From Thalassomonas sp. M1454 (GTDB lineage Bacteria; Pseudomonadota; Gammaproteobacteria; Enterobacterales; Alteromonadaceae): a stretch of 64,000 bases of DNA. The notes under the pieces are model-generated. The model was not told where the DNA came from. It did no database searches and was given only the letters and a program-made list of their open reading frames with translations. The stretch's first letter is position 1. Each line of letters starts with the position of its first letter. Of this stretch, positions 39,877 through 47,923 are shown piece by piece. Position numbers and translations under genes: made by a program. Location of the stretch: NCBI RefSeq assembly GCF_007097525.1, contig NZ_VKDD01000002.1, positions 963,994-1,027,993 of the forward strand, written 5' to 3'.

Positions 39877-40953
39877 TTAAGCCGTTTCGCCGATAACGCC
39901 ACGTTCAAGTTGGTCACGCTCGATAGATTCAAATAAGGCTTTAAAGTTACCTTCACCAAAACCGTCATCTTCTTTACGTTGAATAAACTCAAAGAACACC
40001 GGACCTAACAGCGCATCAGAAAATATCTGTAGTAATAAGCGAGGTTGGCCACCTTCGGTTGTACCATCCATTAAAATGCCGCGCGATTGTAATTCAGCTA
40101 CGTTTTCGCCATGACCTGGTAAACGCTCTTCAAGCATATCAAAGTATGTTGCAGGAGGTGCAGTCATAAACTTCATGCCATTCGCTTTTAAGCGATCCCA
40201 ACAAGCGATAATGTCGTCACAAGCAAAGGCAATGTGTTGAATACCTTCACCATTGTACTTCATTAAAAACTCTTCAATTTGACCACCGCTGCCGGCTTCT
40301 TCATTAAGTGGAATACGAATTTTACCATCTGGTGCAGTCATCGCTTTTGATAATAAACCTGTGTATTCACCTTTAATATCGAAATAACGGATTTCACGGA
40401 AATTAAATAAGTCTTCGTAGAAACCTGCCCAGTAGTCCATACGACCACGGTACACGTTATGCGTTAAATGATCTAAGGTATGAAAACCACAACCTTCTGG
40501 GTGAATATCAACGCCTTCAATCCAGTTAAAGTCGATATCATAAATTGTTTTACCTTCAGCATAACGGTCGATAAGGTAAAGTGTTGCACCACCAATACCT
40601 TTAATAGCAGGTAAACGAAGCTCCATCGGGCCAGTTTGAATTTCAACAGGTTGAGCGCCCTTTTCAAGTACTTTTGAGTAAGCAAACTGTGCATCTTTCA
40701 CGCGAAATGCCATGCCACATGCCGAAGCGCCGTGTTCTTGTGCGTAGTAATCAGCATGACTACCTTTAGTGTAGTTAGTGATAAAGTTAATATCACCTTG
40801 GCGCCATAATTCTACATCTTTTGATTTGTGCTTAGCGACTAAAGTAAAACCCATACTTGCAAAAATTGGTTCTAAAATACCTTTTTCTGGTGCGGTAAAT
40901 TCAACAAACTCAAAACCATCAAGTCCCATCGGGTTTTCAAATAAATCAGCCAT
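39877..40953 (-). CDS. hppD: 4-hydroxyphenylpyruvate dioxygenase
   Basis: This 358-residue Fe(II) enzyme converts 4-hydroxyphenylpyruvate to homogentisate. The three iron ligands are visible: His in [12 protein letters not shown] near residue 162, His in [11 protein letters not shown] near 240 and Glu in [10 protein letters not shown] near 320. The N-terminal half is a second VOC-like domain. It heads the operon hppD-VOC-FAA hydrolase. An inverted repeat (TTACC, 9 bp, GGTAA) at 40972-40990 lies just upstream and could be an operator. No TyrR-type box is clear. Confidence 0.93.
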   Translation of the reverse strand: MADLFENPMGLDGFEFVEFTAPEKGILEPIFASMGFTLVAKHKSKDVELWRQGDINFITNYTKGSHADYYAQEHGASACGMAFRVKDAQFAYSKVLEKGAQPVEIQTGPMELRLPAIKGIGGATLYLIDRYAEGKTIYDIDFNWIEGVDIHPEGCGFHTLDHLTHNVYRGRMDYWAGFYEDLFNFREIRYFDIKGEYTGLLSKAMTAPDGKIRIPLNEEAGSGGQIEEFLMKYNGEGIQHIAFACDDIIACWDRLKANGMKFMTAPPATYFDMLEERLPGHGENVAELQSRGILMDGTTEGGQPRLLLQIFSDALLGPVFFEFIQRKEDDGFGEGNFKALFESIERDQLERGVIGETA

Positions 40954-41326
40954 CTTCTTCTCCTGAAAATATTACCTTTTTTGTCGGTAACTTATATCTT
41001 TAATATGCTGCTGACATTAATGATTACGGCGAACAAATACAATTTTAGCTAGTAATTATAAGATTAAGAAAAGTTGCAATTTAGCTGTATAGCTGGCACA
41101 AAATGTTTACAGTCAAAACTTCATCACACACAAGTAAAACCAGATAGGTAAAGCAAAGGTAGCTGTACTTGGATTTTTAGCATTAGTAGCAATTTAAATG
41201 ACAGGGGAAATATTAAAGTTGGGTGACATATATGTGTATAGTAGAGTTTACATCTGAGGTGATATAGAACAAAACAGAAATAAAAAAGTAAAGCCGTATT
41301 GTCATTACTAAGAAAAATTTCTCTTA
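40954..41326. other. Gap between hppD and fic
   Basis: This 373-bp AT-rich gap should hold the hppD promoter. Apart from the TTACC/GGTAA inverted repeat at 40972-40990, I see no gene, strong terminator or dispersed repeat here. The downstream side of the convergent-free fic gene (41327) lacks a clear stem. Confidence 0.5.
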
Positions 41327-41920
41327 CTAATCAATGACAGAAATAGCATCAGAAAAGATGTTAATTAAAGGCTGTAAACGGCCGTTATATCCAGCAATAT
41401 TTGCAGCTAGCCATTGTTTTGAATTCACGTTTTTCCATGACAATATGAAACCAGCTCTTTTAGCAACTAGCTCACAAAAGAGCCTGAGAGTGCGTCCATT
41501 ACCTTCCCTAAATGGGTGTACAACATTCATTTCACAAAAAAAGTCAGCGATAACTTTAATAAATACTTCTTTATCCGAATCTAATAAATAGTTATTGTGA
41601 GTTAAGATTAAAAAACATTTTTCGGTTTCTTTTTCAATGCGACTTATATTACAAAAACGGGTATTACCTTTGCTAATATCAACCGTTCTAATTTGACCTG
41701 CCCAATCATATAAGTCTTGAAAAAGATGAAAATGTAAGCTTTTAAGAGTAGAAAAATTTAGTATGCGCTGAGTGTCATGATATTGAGTAAGTCTTATTGC
41801 TGTTAATTCAGCTTCGACATTTTCTAGTACATCGTTGGATGAAATTCCAAATAAATTAATAAGTACGTCTGTTCCAGGGTAACAGTATGGGTCATCATTA
41901 ACCCCGTACTTATCAACCAT
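41327..41920 (-). CDS. fic: Fic-domain toxin (AMP-transferase type)
   Basis: This 197-residue protein carries the complete Fic active-site loop H135-P-F-R-E-G-N-G-R143-T-L-R146, matching HxFx(D/E)GNGRxxR. Fic enzymes usually AMPylate a target such as DNA gyrase. There is no inhibitory motif inside the protein itself, which points to a class I enzyme held by a separate antitoxin. A 53-codon gene overlapping its start by 8 nt supplies one. DWAGQIRTVDISKGNTRFC near residue 72 is the usual Fic flap region. Confidence 0.92.
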   Translation of the reverse strand: MVDKYGVNDDPYCYPGTDVLINLFGISSNDVLENVEAELTAIRLTQYHDTQRILNFSTLKSLHFHLFQDLYDWAGQIRTVDISKGNTRFCNISRIEKETEKCFLILTHNNYLLDSDKEVFIKVIADFFCEMNVVHPFREGNGRTLRLFCELVAKRAGFILSWKNVNSKQWLAANIAGYNGRLQPLINIFSDAISVID

Positions 41921-42074
41921 GTGATACTTTTAGCTGCTTAATATATTCTTGAACATCTTTAGGGAGGGTTGTTTTATCTTTCACTAAAGACATCCCTTCA
42001 AGCTTTAGGCTGTCAATATAGTTTTTCAATTTAACAGCTTCAAACGCCTTGTCACGCTTTTCTTGAGTAGTCAT
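41913..42074 (-). CDS. Small class I Fic antitoxin with SxxxEG motif
   Basis: This 53-codon frame begins ATG at 42074 and ends TGA at 41913, overlapping fic by 8 nt. The protein MTTQEKRDKAFEAVKLKN... contains S22-L-K-L-E26-G27. That fits the (S/T)xxxE(G/N) helix by which class I antitoxins such as VbhA block the Fic ATP site with a glutamate. The small size and position recall YhfG, the Fic partner of E. coli. A GGAC-type site (TAGGACTATT) precedes the start. It is short and so easily missed. The inhibitory role is inferred from motif and context. Confidence 0.8.
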   Translation of the reverse strand: MTTQEKRDKAFEAVKLKNYIDSLKLEGMSLVKDKTTLPKDVQEYIKQLKVSHG

Positions 42075-42106
42075 AAATAGTCCTATTATGCGTGTTTAGT
42101 GTAGTT

Positions 42107-42302
42107 ATACCATTTCCATTAATTATGTGACCAATTGAGAATTCTAGATAAAGCTTTATAACAGGTAAAATTTATTACCGATAGTTATTAATATCTTTAT
42201 TAAATTTCAATTAGTTAGGGTGTTTTAGCGACATTCCCTCTGGGTAGTATTTTTATTTTTTATAAATTCTACTCAATGCGCTGAAATTAATGATATTGGT
42301 AT
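42107..42302. mobile_element. MITE-like element upstream of the fic module
   Basis: Imperfect 17-bp terminal inverted repeats, ATACCATTTCCATTAAT at 42107 and ATTAATGATATTGGTAT at 42286, bound about 196 bp with no coding potential. A 44-bp internal stretch from 42239 recurs at 52462. Target duplications are not clear beyond a possible TA. It starts 33 bp upstream of the antitoxin start. Confidence 0.6.
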
Positions 42303-42371
42303 TAATATAACCACTAATGATGAGTCATTCAACTTTTTATAATTAGCGAATATAGCCTCTCATGTTCACAA

Positions 42372-42404
42372 AAAAACGCGCTAACCAAAGGCTAGCGCGT
42401 TTTT
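42372..42404 (-). terminator. Terminator after dnaX-ybaB
   Basis: AAAAACGCGCTA and TAGCGCGTTTTT pair around a short loop. T runs exist on both strands. It is about 20 bp beyond the ybaB stop. Confidence 0.92.
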
Positions 42405-42422
42405 ATTTTAAGCTTTGTTAGC

Positions 42423-42749
42423 TTAGAAAGGCATTTTCATCCCAGGAGGCATTTGCATGCCGCCAGTTACGCTGCTCATTCTTTCTTTGCTTTCTTCTTC
42501 AACACGGCGAACCGCGTCGTTAAATGCTGCAGCAACAAGATCTTCGATCATGTCTTTGTCGTCTTCCATTAAGCTTTCGTCAATTTCAACACGACGTACG
42601 TTGTGGTTACCAAGCATAGTAACTTTAACCATGCCCGCACCCGCTTCGCCAATAACTTCCATTGCAGCGATCTCTTCTTGAGCCTTCGCCATTTTTGCTT
42701 GCATTTGTTGGGCCTGTTTCATCAGGTTACCCATGCCGCCTTTGATCAT
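42423..42749 (-). CDS. ybaB: YbaB/EbfC nucleoid-associated protein
   Basis: This 108-residue DNA-binding protein starts [17 protein letters not shown] and continues with [18 protein letters not shown] and [17 protein letters not shown], all family marks. The start at 42749 was chosen because TTGGAG sits 8 bp upstream and the family begins at this point. A longer in-frame form to 42839 would add 30 unrelated residues. It lies in the conserved dnaX-ybaB block, 91 bp from dnaX. Confidence 0.95.
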   Translation of the reverse strand: MIKGGMGNLMKQAQQMQAKMAKAQEEIAAMEVIGEAGAGMVKVTMLGNHNVRRVEIDESLMEDDKDMIEDLVAAAFNDAVRRVEEESKERMSSVTGGMQMPPGMKMPF

Positions 42750-42840
42750 AATAGTATCTCCAAAATCTGTTGCGCCAACCTTAGAGGCAAACGCGTAAAA
42801 ATTCAAGTATATTTCAGCAGAAATACACTTATTACTCATG

Positions 42841-45414
42841 TTATAAGGCTTCTATTGTGTTCTCTTCAATAAAAGCGTCAAATTCGTTTTGTAGGTGTTT
42901 AATAAATTTATCATTAGCAATTACGTCAGTCGCATATGCCAAACGTTTATCATTAATTACCGACTGTATATAAAATGGCGTAGTACCGGCATCACTTACT
43001 AAGTTAATCAATACGTCTGCATTGCTGTTTTTTAATAGTGAATAACACTGGCTAATTTGGTCCGCCGCAGCTTGCGAGTTTATATGATTAAAGTTTTGAT
43101 CTAAGTTAATCACCAAGTGGTTATCTGTTGTTGCAGCGTCAATTGTCGCATTAAGGGTTAATTGCCTTACACGCCCGCCTAAGCCCATTGCATCAATCAT
43201 ATTTGCCCAGACATCAATCTGATTGGCATTTTTAATTACTGCGGGGTCAATACCATCTGGATTAAAGCTATTAACTTGCAGGTGCGATACATCAGGTAAA
43301 AGTTCATTTTCAGGTAAACTATTATCCGCTTCAGCTGCATCCATATTTTGCTGTAAATTATCGGCTTTATCAGCAAGTTGTTTGGCTGGTAAGTCAGCCT
43401 CTATTTCTGGCGTTACAGCAACATTAGACAATGCTTGTGCTACATCTAATGTGTCGCCATTGCCTGCCGAGCTTGTTTGTTCAATTTGCTCAGCTTGCTT
43501 TATTTGTTCTGTTGGCACAGCAGCTTGTTGCTCTATAGGCAAATGGCTGGCTTGCTTTTGCTCTTGTAGCTGAGTTTTAGCTACTAGCTTAGATTCAGCT
43601 TGCGCTGGCTTTAGCGCAGCCTTAGCTACTGGCTTTTTTGAGCTACCCTCCGAGAGTTTCTTACGACTCCTCAGCTGGTTGCGGATCGCTAGCATTTTCT
43701 CTACTTCAGTTACCGGTTGAGTAACCGCATCAGTAGCACTTTGACTATCTAATGGTGTTGGCAAAGCTTCAGTGTTTACCTCAGGCGCGGCTTCAACAGC
43801 ATGCTCAGGTATATTGCTGGCTGCTTCTTGAGGTATTTGTTGAGGTGCTTGTTCTTGTTGAGCAGCTTGCTCAGCTGATATTTCACTCGGCTTTTCAAAT
43901 ACTTGCTGTGGCTCTGGAGTTTGAACAGGCTCTTGCTGGGCGAATAAATCAGGCTCTGGTGCAACATGAGTTTCAACATTACGTTGCTGCTGGGCAATCG
44001 CTTCAAGCTGTTGCTGCTCTGCGTCTAAACTTTGTTTACTAACGTCTTTATTTCTATCGATAGTTAAAACATCAGGCGTTTGGTCAGCTAAAACAGGTTC
44101 AGGTTTTTGCTCGGCTTCTTGCTCTAACAGTTGTTCAGGCGCTTGTGCAATTTCTTGCTTAAGCTCTTGTACATCATGTTGCGGAGCTTCAACATTAGTT
44201 TCTTGCGGCGCAACTTCTACTGCTGGTGTAGCGACTTTTGCAGTTGTTTGCTCTAGCTCTACATCATCAAATTGATTATTAAACTGTACGCCGCTTTGCT
44301 CTGTATTAGTTGCAACCGTATTTGCTAATTGTGCAGGCTTAAATGCAAGCATGCGTAAAATAACCATATCAAAGCCAGCTTGTTCGTCAAAGCTGTACGC
44401 AAGGTCTTTACGGCCATTAAGTACGATTTGATAATATAACTGCACGTCTTCAGGTGACATTGCGCTAGCAAATTTAGTTAATAACGTGGCGCGCTGTTGG
44501 TCAACATCAACAGAGTTTGGTACCAGCTGCCATAAGGCTACTTGGTGTAAAAGCTGTAATAACTCGGCTAATAATCGATGATAGCTTGGCGCATAACTGG
44601 CAATGTTTTTACTTAATTCAAGTAAACCTTGTGCGTCTTGTTTAATTAACGCAATTAAGATTTTAAATACCCAGTTTTGATCAACCCCGCCAAGCATTTG
44701 CTGCAGGTTTGCCACTTCAATATGGCCTTGGCCTTGCGCAATAGCTTGGTCAGTTAAACTCAATGAATCACGCATACTTCCGCGAGCAGCTTTTGCTAGC
44801 AGAGGCAATGCGCCATCTTCGTATGTAACGTCTTCAGCAGCTAAAATTTCAGTCAGTTTTTGTTCAATTTGACTCGGCGTTAACGCCTTTAAGTGAAACT
44901 GCAAACAACGCGATAACACAGTAACAGGTAGCTTTTGCGGATCGGTTGTCGCTAGAATAAATTTAACGTGCGGTGGCGGCTCTTCTAAGGTTTTTAATAA
45001 AGCATTAAAACTACTTTTCGACAGCATGTGCACTTCATCAATAAGATAAACTTTATAGCGTCCGCGTGAAGGCGCGTATTGTACGTTATCTAAGATTTCG
45101 CGAGTGTCATCAACTTTAGTACGCGACGCCGCATCAATTTCTAATAAATCAACAAAACGACCAGCATCGACATCTTCACAAACATCACATTTGCCACACG
45201 GGTTAGAACTGATCCCTTGCTCACAGTTTAAACTCTTAGCAAAAATTCGAGCTATGGTAGTTTTACCTACCCCGCGAGTGCCGGTAAATAAATAGGCATG
45301 ATGCAAACGCTCTTGCATAAGTGCGTTCACTAAAACGGTAACAACGTGCTCTTGTCCCATTAATTCTGAAAAGTCTTTTGGCCGCCATTTACGAGCCAGA
45401 ACTTGATAACTCAT
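42841..45414 (-). CDS. dnaX: DnaX, DNA polymerase III tau (and gamma) subunit
   Basis: This 857-residue clamp-loader subunit has the AAA+ core: GTRGVGKTT near residue 45, a zinc site with cysteines from [16 protein letters not shown] near 64-79, Walker [10 protein letters not shown] near 125 and the SRC motif [10 protein letters not shown] near 168. Residues about 370-690 form a long Gln/Glu/Ala-rich linker, much longer than in E. coli tau (643 residues). A C-terminal polymerase-binding domain follows. A slippery heptamer at 43633-43639 would also make a 597-residue gamma form. It sits between apt and ybaB as in E. coli. Confidence 0.95.
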   Translation of the reverse strand: MSYQVLARKWRPKDFSELMGQEHVVTVLVNALMQERLHHAYLFTGTRGVGKTTIARIFAKSLNCEQGISSNPCGKCDVCEDVDAGRFVDLLEIDAASRTKVDDTREILDNVQYAPSRGRYKVYLIDEVHMLSKSSFNALLKTLEEPPPHVKFILATTDPQKLPVTVLSRCLQFHLKALTPSQIEQKLTEILAAEDVTYEDGALPLLAKAARGSMRDSLSLTDQAIAQGQGHIEVANLQQMLGGVDQNWVFKILIALIKQDAQGLLELSKNIASYAPSYHRLLAELLQLLHQVALWQLVPNSVDVDQQRATLLTKFASAMSPEDVQLYYQIVLNGRKDLAYSFDEQAGFDMVILRMLAFKPAQLANTVATNTEQSGVQFNNQFDDVELEQTTAKVATPAVEVAPQETNVEAPQHDVQELKQEIAQAPEQLLEQEAEQKPEPVLADQTPDVLTIDRNKDVSKQSLDAEQQQLEAIAQQQRNVETHVAPEPDLFAQQEPVQTPEPQQVFEKPSEISAEQAAQQEQAPQQIPQEAASNIPEHAVEAAPEVNTEALPTPLDSQSATDAVTQPVTEVEKMLAIRNQLRSRKKLSEGSSKKPVAKAALKPAQAESKLVAKTQLQEQKQASHLPIEQQAAVPTEQIKQAEQIEQTSSAGNGDTLDVAQALSNVAVTPEIEADLPAKQLADKADNLQQNMDAAEADNSLPENELLPDVSHLQVNSFNPDGIDPAVIKNANQIDVWANMIDAMGLGGRVRQLTLNATIDAATTDNHLVINLDQNFNHINSQAAADQISQCYSLLKNSNADVLINLVSDAGTTPFYIQSVINDKRLAYATDVIANDKFIKHLQNEFDAFIEENTIEAL
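43598..43652 (-). promoter_or_regulatory. Programmed -1 frameshift signal in dnaX
   Basis: On the minus strand the heptamer A-AAA-AAG lies in the right frame at 43639-43633 (AAG is codon 594). GGAGGG at 43651-43646, six bases upstream, acts as an internal Shine-Dalgarno. A hairpin at 43620-43598 (GCTGCGCT / AGCGCAAGC) follows. In the -1 frame three codons (Ala-Ser-Ser) precede TAA at 43624-43622. Confidence 0.85.
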
Positions 45415-45488
45415 ATGTTATTTATTCACCTGAGGTTATTTATTGTTATTATTTTTTATTGCCTAGCACTTGAGCTAGTTTCTAGTTT

Positions 45489-46040
45489 TTAATCACCTTC
45501 ATACTCTAGCATTGAATAGACATCAATACCTAAAGCTTCAAGACGTTTATGACCATTTAAATCTGGTAAGCCAATAACAAAGGCTGCAGAGTTAACTGTA
45601 GCACCAACGCTTCTTATTAACTGCGTAGTTGCATCTATAGTACCGCCCGTGGCTAGCAAGTCATCTATCATAAGTACCACGTCATCTTTTGCTAACGCAT
45701 CTTGGTGGATCTCAAGCGTATCGGTTCCGTATTCTAAATCGTAGGATTGCGAGATGGTTGCTCTAGGTAATTTGCCGGGCTTGCGTACAGGCACAAAACC
45801 AATACCTAATGCGAGTGCTAGTGGCGCACCAAAGATAAAACCTCGGGCTTCAGTACCAACAATTTTTGTAATGCCTTGATTTGCATAGCGCTGTTTTAAA
45901 TGCTCAATACAAAAAGAAAATGCTTTTGGATCTTCTAAGATCCCAGTGATGTCACGAAACATAATGCCGTCAATTGGGTAGTTTGGCACATCATAAATAA
46001 CGCTTTTAAGGTAAGAAATATCGTTTTCAGTCATCATCAT
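45489..46040 (-). CDS. apt: Adenine phosphoribosyltransferase
   Basis: This 183-residue salvage enzyme makes AMP from adenine and PRPP. The PRPP loop [13 protein letters not shown] near residue 125 and [31 protein letters not shown] near 61 are complete. Three ATGs run together at the start, and the first is used here without strong preference. It is 74 bp upstream of dnaX on the same strand, the E. coli order apt-dnaX-ybaB. Confidence 0.96.
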   Translation of the reverse strand: MMMTENDISYLKSVIYDVPNYPIDGIMFRDITGILEDPKAFSFCIEHLKQRYANQGITKIVGTEARGFIFGAPLALALGIGFVPVRKPGKLPRATISQSYDLEYGTDTLEIHQDALAKDDVVLMIDDLLATGGTIDATTQLIRSVGATVNSAAFVIGLPDLNGHKRLEALGIDVYSMLEYEGD

Positions 46041-46207
46041 AAATAATCAAATTAATTTGTTACAGGATAATAGAATTTAGATAAATTTTATAGTCACAAA
46101 TTGCAACTAATCTAGGATAAAACTAATTAATAATGATTAAACAAGGAGGATGAAATTTTTAAGGTGATTAAACCTAAGGTGTTTTGTAGCAAATAGAGGG
46201 ATATTTT

Positions 46208-46242
46208 AAATAATATAAAGCCGTGCTGGCTTTATATTATTT
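46208..46242 (-). terminator. Terminator after the receiver-only gene
   Basis: A perfect 15-bp stem, AAATAATATAAAGCC / GGCTTTATATTATTT, with a GTGCT loop lies 35 bp beyond the stop of the receiver gene on the minus strand. Confidence 0.85.
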
Positions 46243-46276
46243 AATCATTTTTATCGAACAAATACGTATTCTAGGC

Positions 46277-46660
46277 TTAATAAGCCATAGAAGTTTGTTC
46301 TAATAAGTCAGCCACATTTTCAAGCAAAAGCTCGGTTGAAAGTGGTTTTGCTAAAACTATATCGGCGATGCATAGCTCTGGTAATTGCTCAACAACATCA
46401 AGGTCTTGAGTCGTTAAAAAAATTACCGCAGTTGGTGCGCGTTCGCCCATAGAGTGCAAGTTTTTTAATAATTGTGGTCCATTCATCAACGGCATTAAAT
46501 GATCAACAATGCATAAATCAAACTTTTGAGTTTGTACTTTGGCAAAGCCATCTAAACCATTAACTGCTGTTGTAACCTGATAGCCACGGTTGCTTAAAGC
46601 GTCGCGAAATTGTGCTAATGCAGCACTATTATCTTCGACAAGCAATACTCGTTCAGACAT
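46277..46660 (-). CDS. Single-domain response regulator (CheY-like receiver)
   Basis: This 127-residue protein is a stand-alone receiver domain. The acidic pocket is E9-D10 (LLVEDNS), the phospho-acceptor D53 lies in LCIVDHLMPLMNG, the switch Thr in FLTTQD near 86 and the Lys in VLAKPLS near 108. There is no output domain, so it would act by protein contact, and no kinase gene is adjacent. It starts 36 bp after a 40-residue membrane protein on the same strand and may be cotranscribed with it from an FNR-type promoter. Confidence 0.88.
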   Translation of the reverse strand: MSERVLLVEDNSAALAQFRDALSNRGYQVTTAVNGLDGFAKVQTQKFDLCIVDHLMPLMNGPQLLKNLHSMGERAPTAVIFLTTQDLDVVEQLPELCIADIVLAKPLSTELLLENVADLLEQTSMAY

Positions 46661-46696
46661 AAATTTCCTTTTTATACAGCAAAAAATATTAATAGA

Positions 46697-46819
46697 TTAA
46701 GAAGCGTAGGTGTACCAACCCATAACCATAGGTAACAACGGCATCGCGACCAATGTTAACAAAGCAAGGAATAAGTGACGTTTTGAACTACTTTCTTTAA
46801 ATGAATTATCTTGAGACAT
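46697..46819 (-). CDS. 40-residue membrane protein, faintly TorE/NapE-like
   Basis: This short frame codes for MSQDNSFKESSSKRHLFLAL followed by a hydrophobic helix and GWYTYAS, a single-helix membrane protein with a basic cytosolic end. The SKRHLFLALL...P.LPMVMGW pattern recalls the small NapE/TorE proteins of nitrate and TMAO respiration, but it is too short to be sure. A perfect FNR site lies 57 bp upstream. The ribosome site is weak (AGGTAG, 13 bp from the ATG). It is below the size cut-off of most gene finders. Confidence 0.55.
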   Translation of the reverse strand: MSQDNSFKESSSKRHLFLALLTLVAMPLLPMVMGWYTYAS

Positions 46820-46875
46820 ATTATAACTACTACCTAATAAAAATTTGCGCGGATAATACACGATCAAATTAAATA

Positions 46876-46889
46876 TTGATATAGATCAA
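46876..46889 (-). promoter_or_regulatory. Perfect FNR-type site
   Basis: TTGAT-ATAG-ATCAA matches the FNR consensus TTGAT-N4-ATCAA at all ten positions. On the minus strand TATTAT (complement of 46853-46858) could be the -10 box. It points to oxygen control of the 40-residue gene and the receiver gene after it. Confidence 0.7.
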
Positions 46890-47020
46890 ATAAATTAGTT
46901 GTCTGTTTGTACAAAAAACATACAAGGATGTTAACAAGGGGTTAACCTTAGCTAATTAAGCCTAAAAATGATGGTTTTATAAAATCGTGGCGACTGCAAT
47001 AACGCAGCTTATTGTTACTC

Positions 47021-47060
47021 AAAAAACAAACCCCGATAGATGCAAGCAAATATCGGGGTT
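47021..47060 (-). terminator. Terminator of the Cys-rich repeat gene
   Basis: AACCCCGATA and TATCGGGGTT form a stem with a 12-nt loop. On the minus strand it ends in GTTTTTTG. It lies 150 bp beyond the stop of the Cys-rich gene. Confidence 0.85.
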
Positions 47061-47210
47061 GATTATGTTTAGTGTTGAAGCTTGGGCTTGTAAGACTGAA
47101 ATCACTTTGCTTAATAAATACTAGTTCTCTTTATAACTGGTTTTATTTACCACCTTGTAAAGGCTAACCATAAAACCAAACTGAAATTAATATCGCAAAG
47201 TATCAGTTAA

Positions 47211-47466
47211 CTATTTACCTTCACCACACTTGCCTTCGCCACATTTACCTTTGGCTTTAGCTTTACCTTCACCACATTTGCCTTCGCCGCATTTGCCTTT
47301 AGCTTTACCTTCACCACATTTGCCTTCGCCGCATTTGCCTTTAGCTTTACCTTCACCACATTTGCCTTCGCCGCATTTGCCTTTGGCTTTACCTTCGCCA
47401 CACTTGCCTTCGCCGCATTTGCCTTTAGCTTTACCTTCGCCACACTTGCCTTCACCACATTTAGAC
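47211..47466. repeat. 42-bp in-frame tandem repeat in the Cys-rich gene
   Basis: Six near-identical 42-bp units code for KCGEGKCGEGKAKG. The high DNA identity suggests recent expansion or active homogenisation and makes the copy number likely to vary between strains. Confidence 0.85.
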
Positions 47467-47615
47467 TTTTCTTTTTCAGCGTCAAAATCTGATGAGCTCA
47501 CAACTTGTTGGGCTTCAAATGGGTTAGTTTCAGCTTTAGCAGGCATTGCGGCTAATAAACCTAAAATTAACGCACTTAAAGTAACTTTTAATAAATGTTT
47601 ATTTAATAATTTCAT
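47211..47615 (-). CDS. Bufferin/HvfA-type Cys-rich repeat protein, candidate RiPP metallophore precursor
   Basis: This 134-residue exported protein has a signal peptide (residues 1-28, ending MPAKA), a short spacer (ETNPFEAQQVVSSSDFDAEKEKS) and then six tandem units of KCGEGKCGEGKAKG. The fifth unit has two extra residues and the last is truncated. All 12 cysteines sit in GKCG or SKCG. EGKCG repeats mark HvfA-type bufferin precursors, whose Cys residues are modified by a DUF692 (MNIO) enzyme and bind copper. The 42-bp DNA unit is nearly identical each time. The start at 47615 follows GGAAGAG. No MNIO gene is nearby. Confidence 0.78.
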   Translation of the reverse strand: MKLLNKHLLKVTLSALILGLLAAMPAKAETNPFEAQQVVSSSDFDAEKEKSKCGEGKCGEGKAKGKCGEGKCGEGKAKGKCGEGKCGEGKAKGKCGEGKCGEGKAKGKCGEGKCGEGKAKAKGKCGEGKCGEGK

Positions 47616-47923
47616 AATTCTCTTCCTAAATTTTAGTTTTTGTACCAAGTTGATTAATGAACTTGGCATTACCATCAACACCTAGTCTATGGCTATTTAC
47701 TAAGACCAAGCTTCTTTATAAATAATTTCACTAGATCAACAAATTAGCAAGTTTTTAACAAAAACAAATATTTAAATTCTACTTTAGTGGTTAAATGCCC
47801 TTCACTTTTTGATCATAAATAATTCAGCAACCCGGTAACCAGAATAAATTTTGTTCAGCTAAATATAAGGTAAATCTCAAGTGGCATATCGCAGTTTAGT
47901 TTTTAAAGACTCTCAATATTCAG

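Noticed and set aside
42750-42839. Longer N-terminus for YbaB
   Set aside because: The extra 30 residues have no family counterpart, and a good ribosome site precedes the inner ATG.
43752-44042. Plus-strand open frame inside dnaX
   Set aside because: Shadow of the Gln/Glu/Ala-rich tau linker with biased composition; no ribosome site and no conserved product.
47211-47466. Possible CRISPR-like array from regular repeats
   Set aside because: Repeats are contiguous, coding and without spacers; no cas gene is present.
47230-47685. Plus-strand open frame of 151 codons over the Cys-rich gene
   Set aside because: It is the antisense of the 42-bp repeat; repeats leave several frames open. The minus-strand frame has a signal peptide and ribosome site.
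47715-47745. FNR-like half site upstream of the Cys-rich gene
   Set aside because: Only one half (TTGAT) is good; the second matches too poorly.
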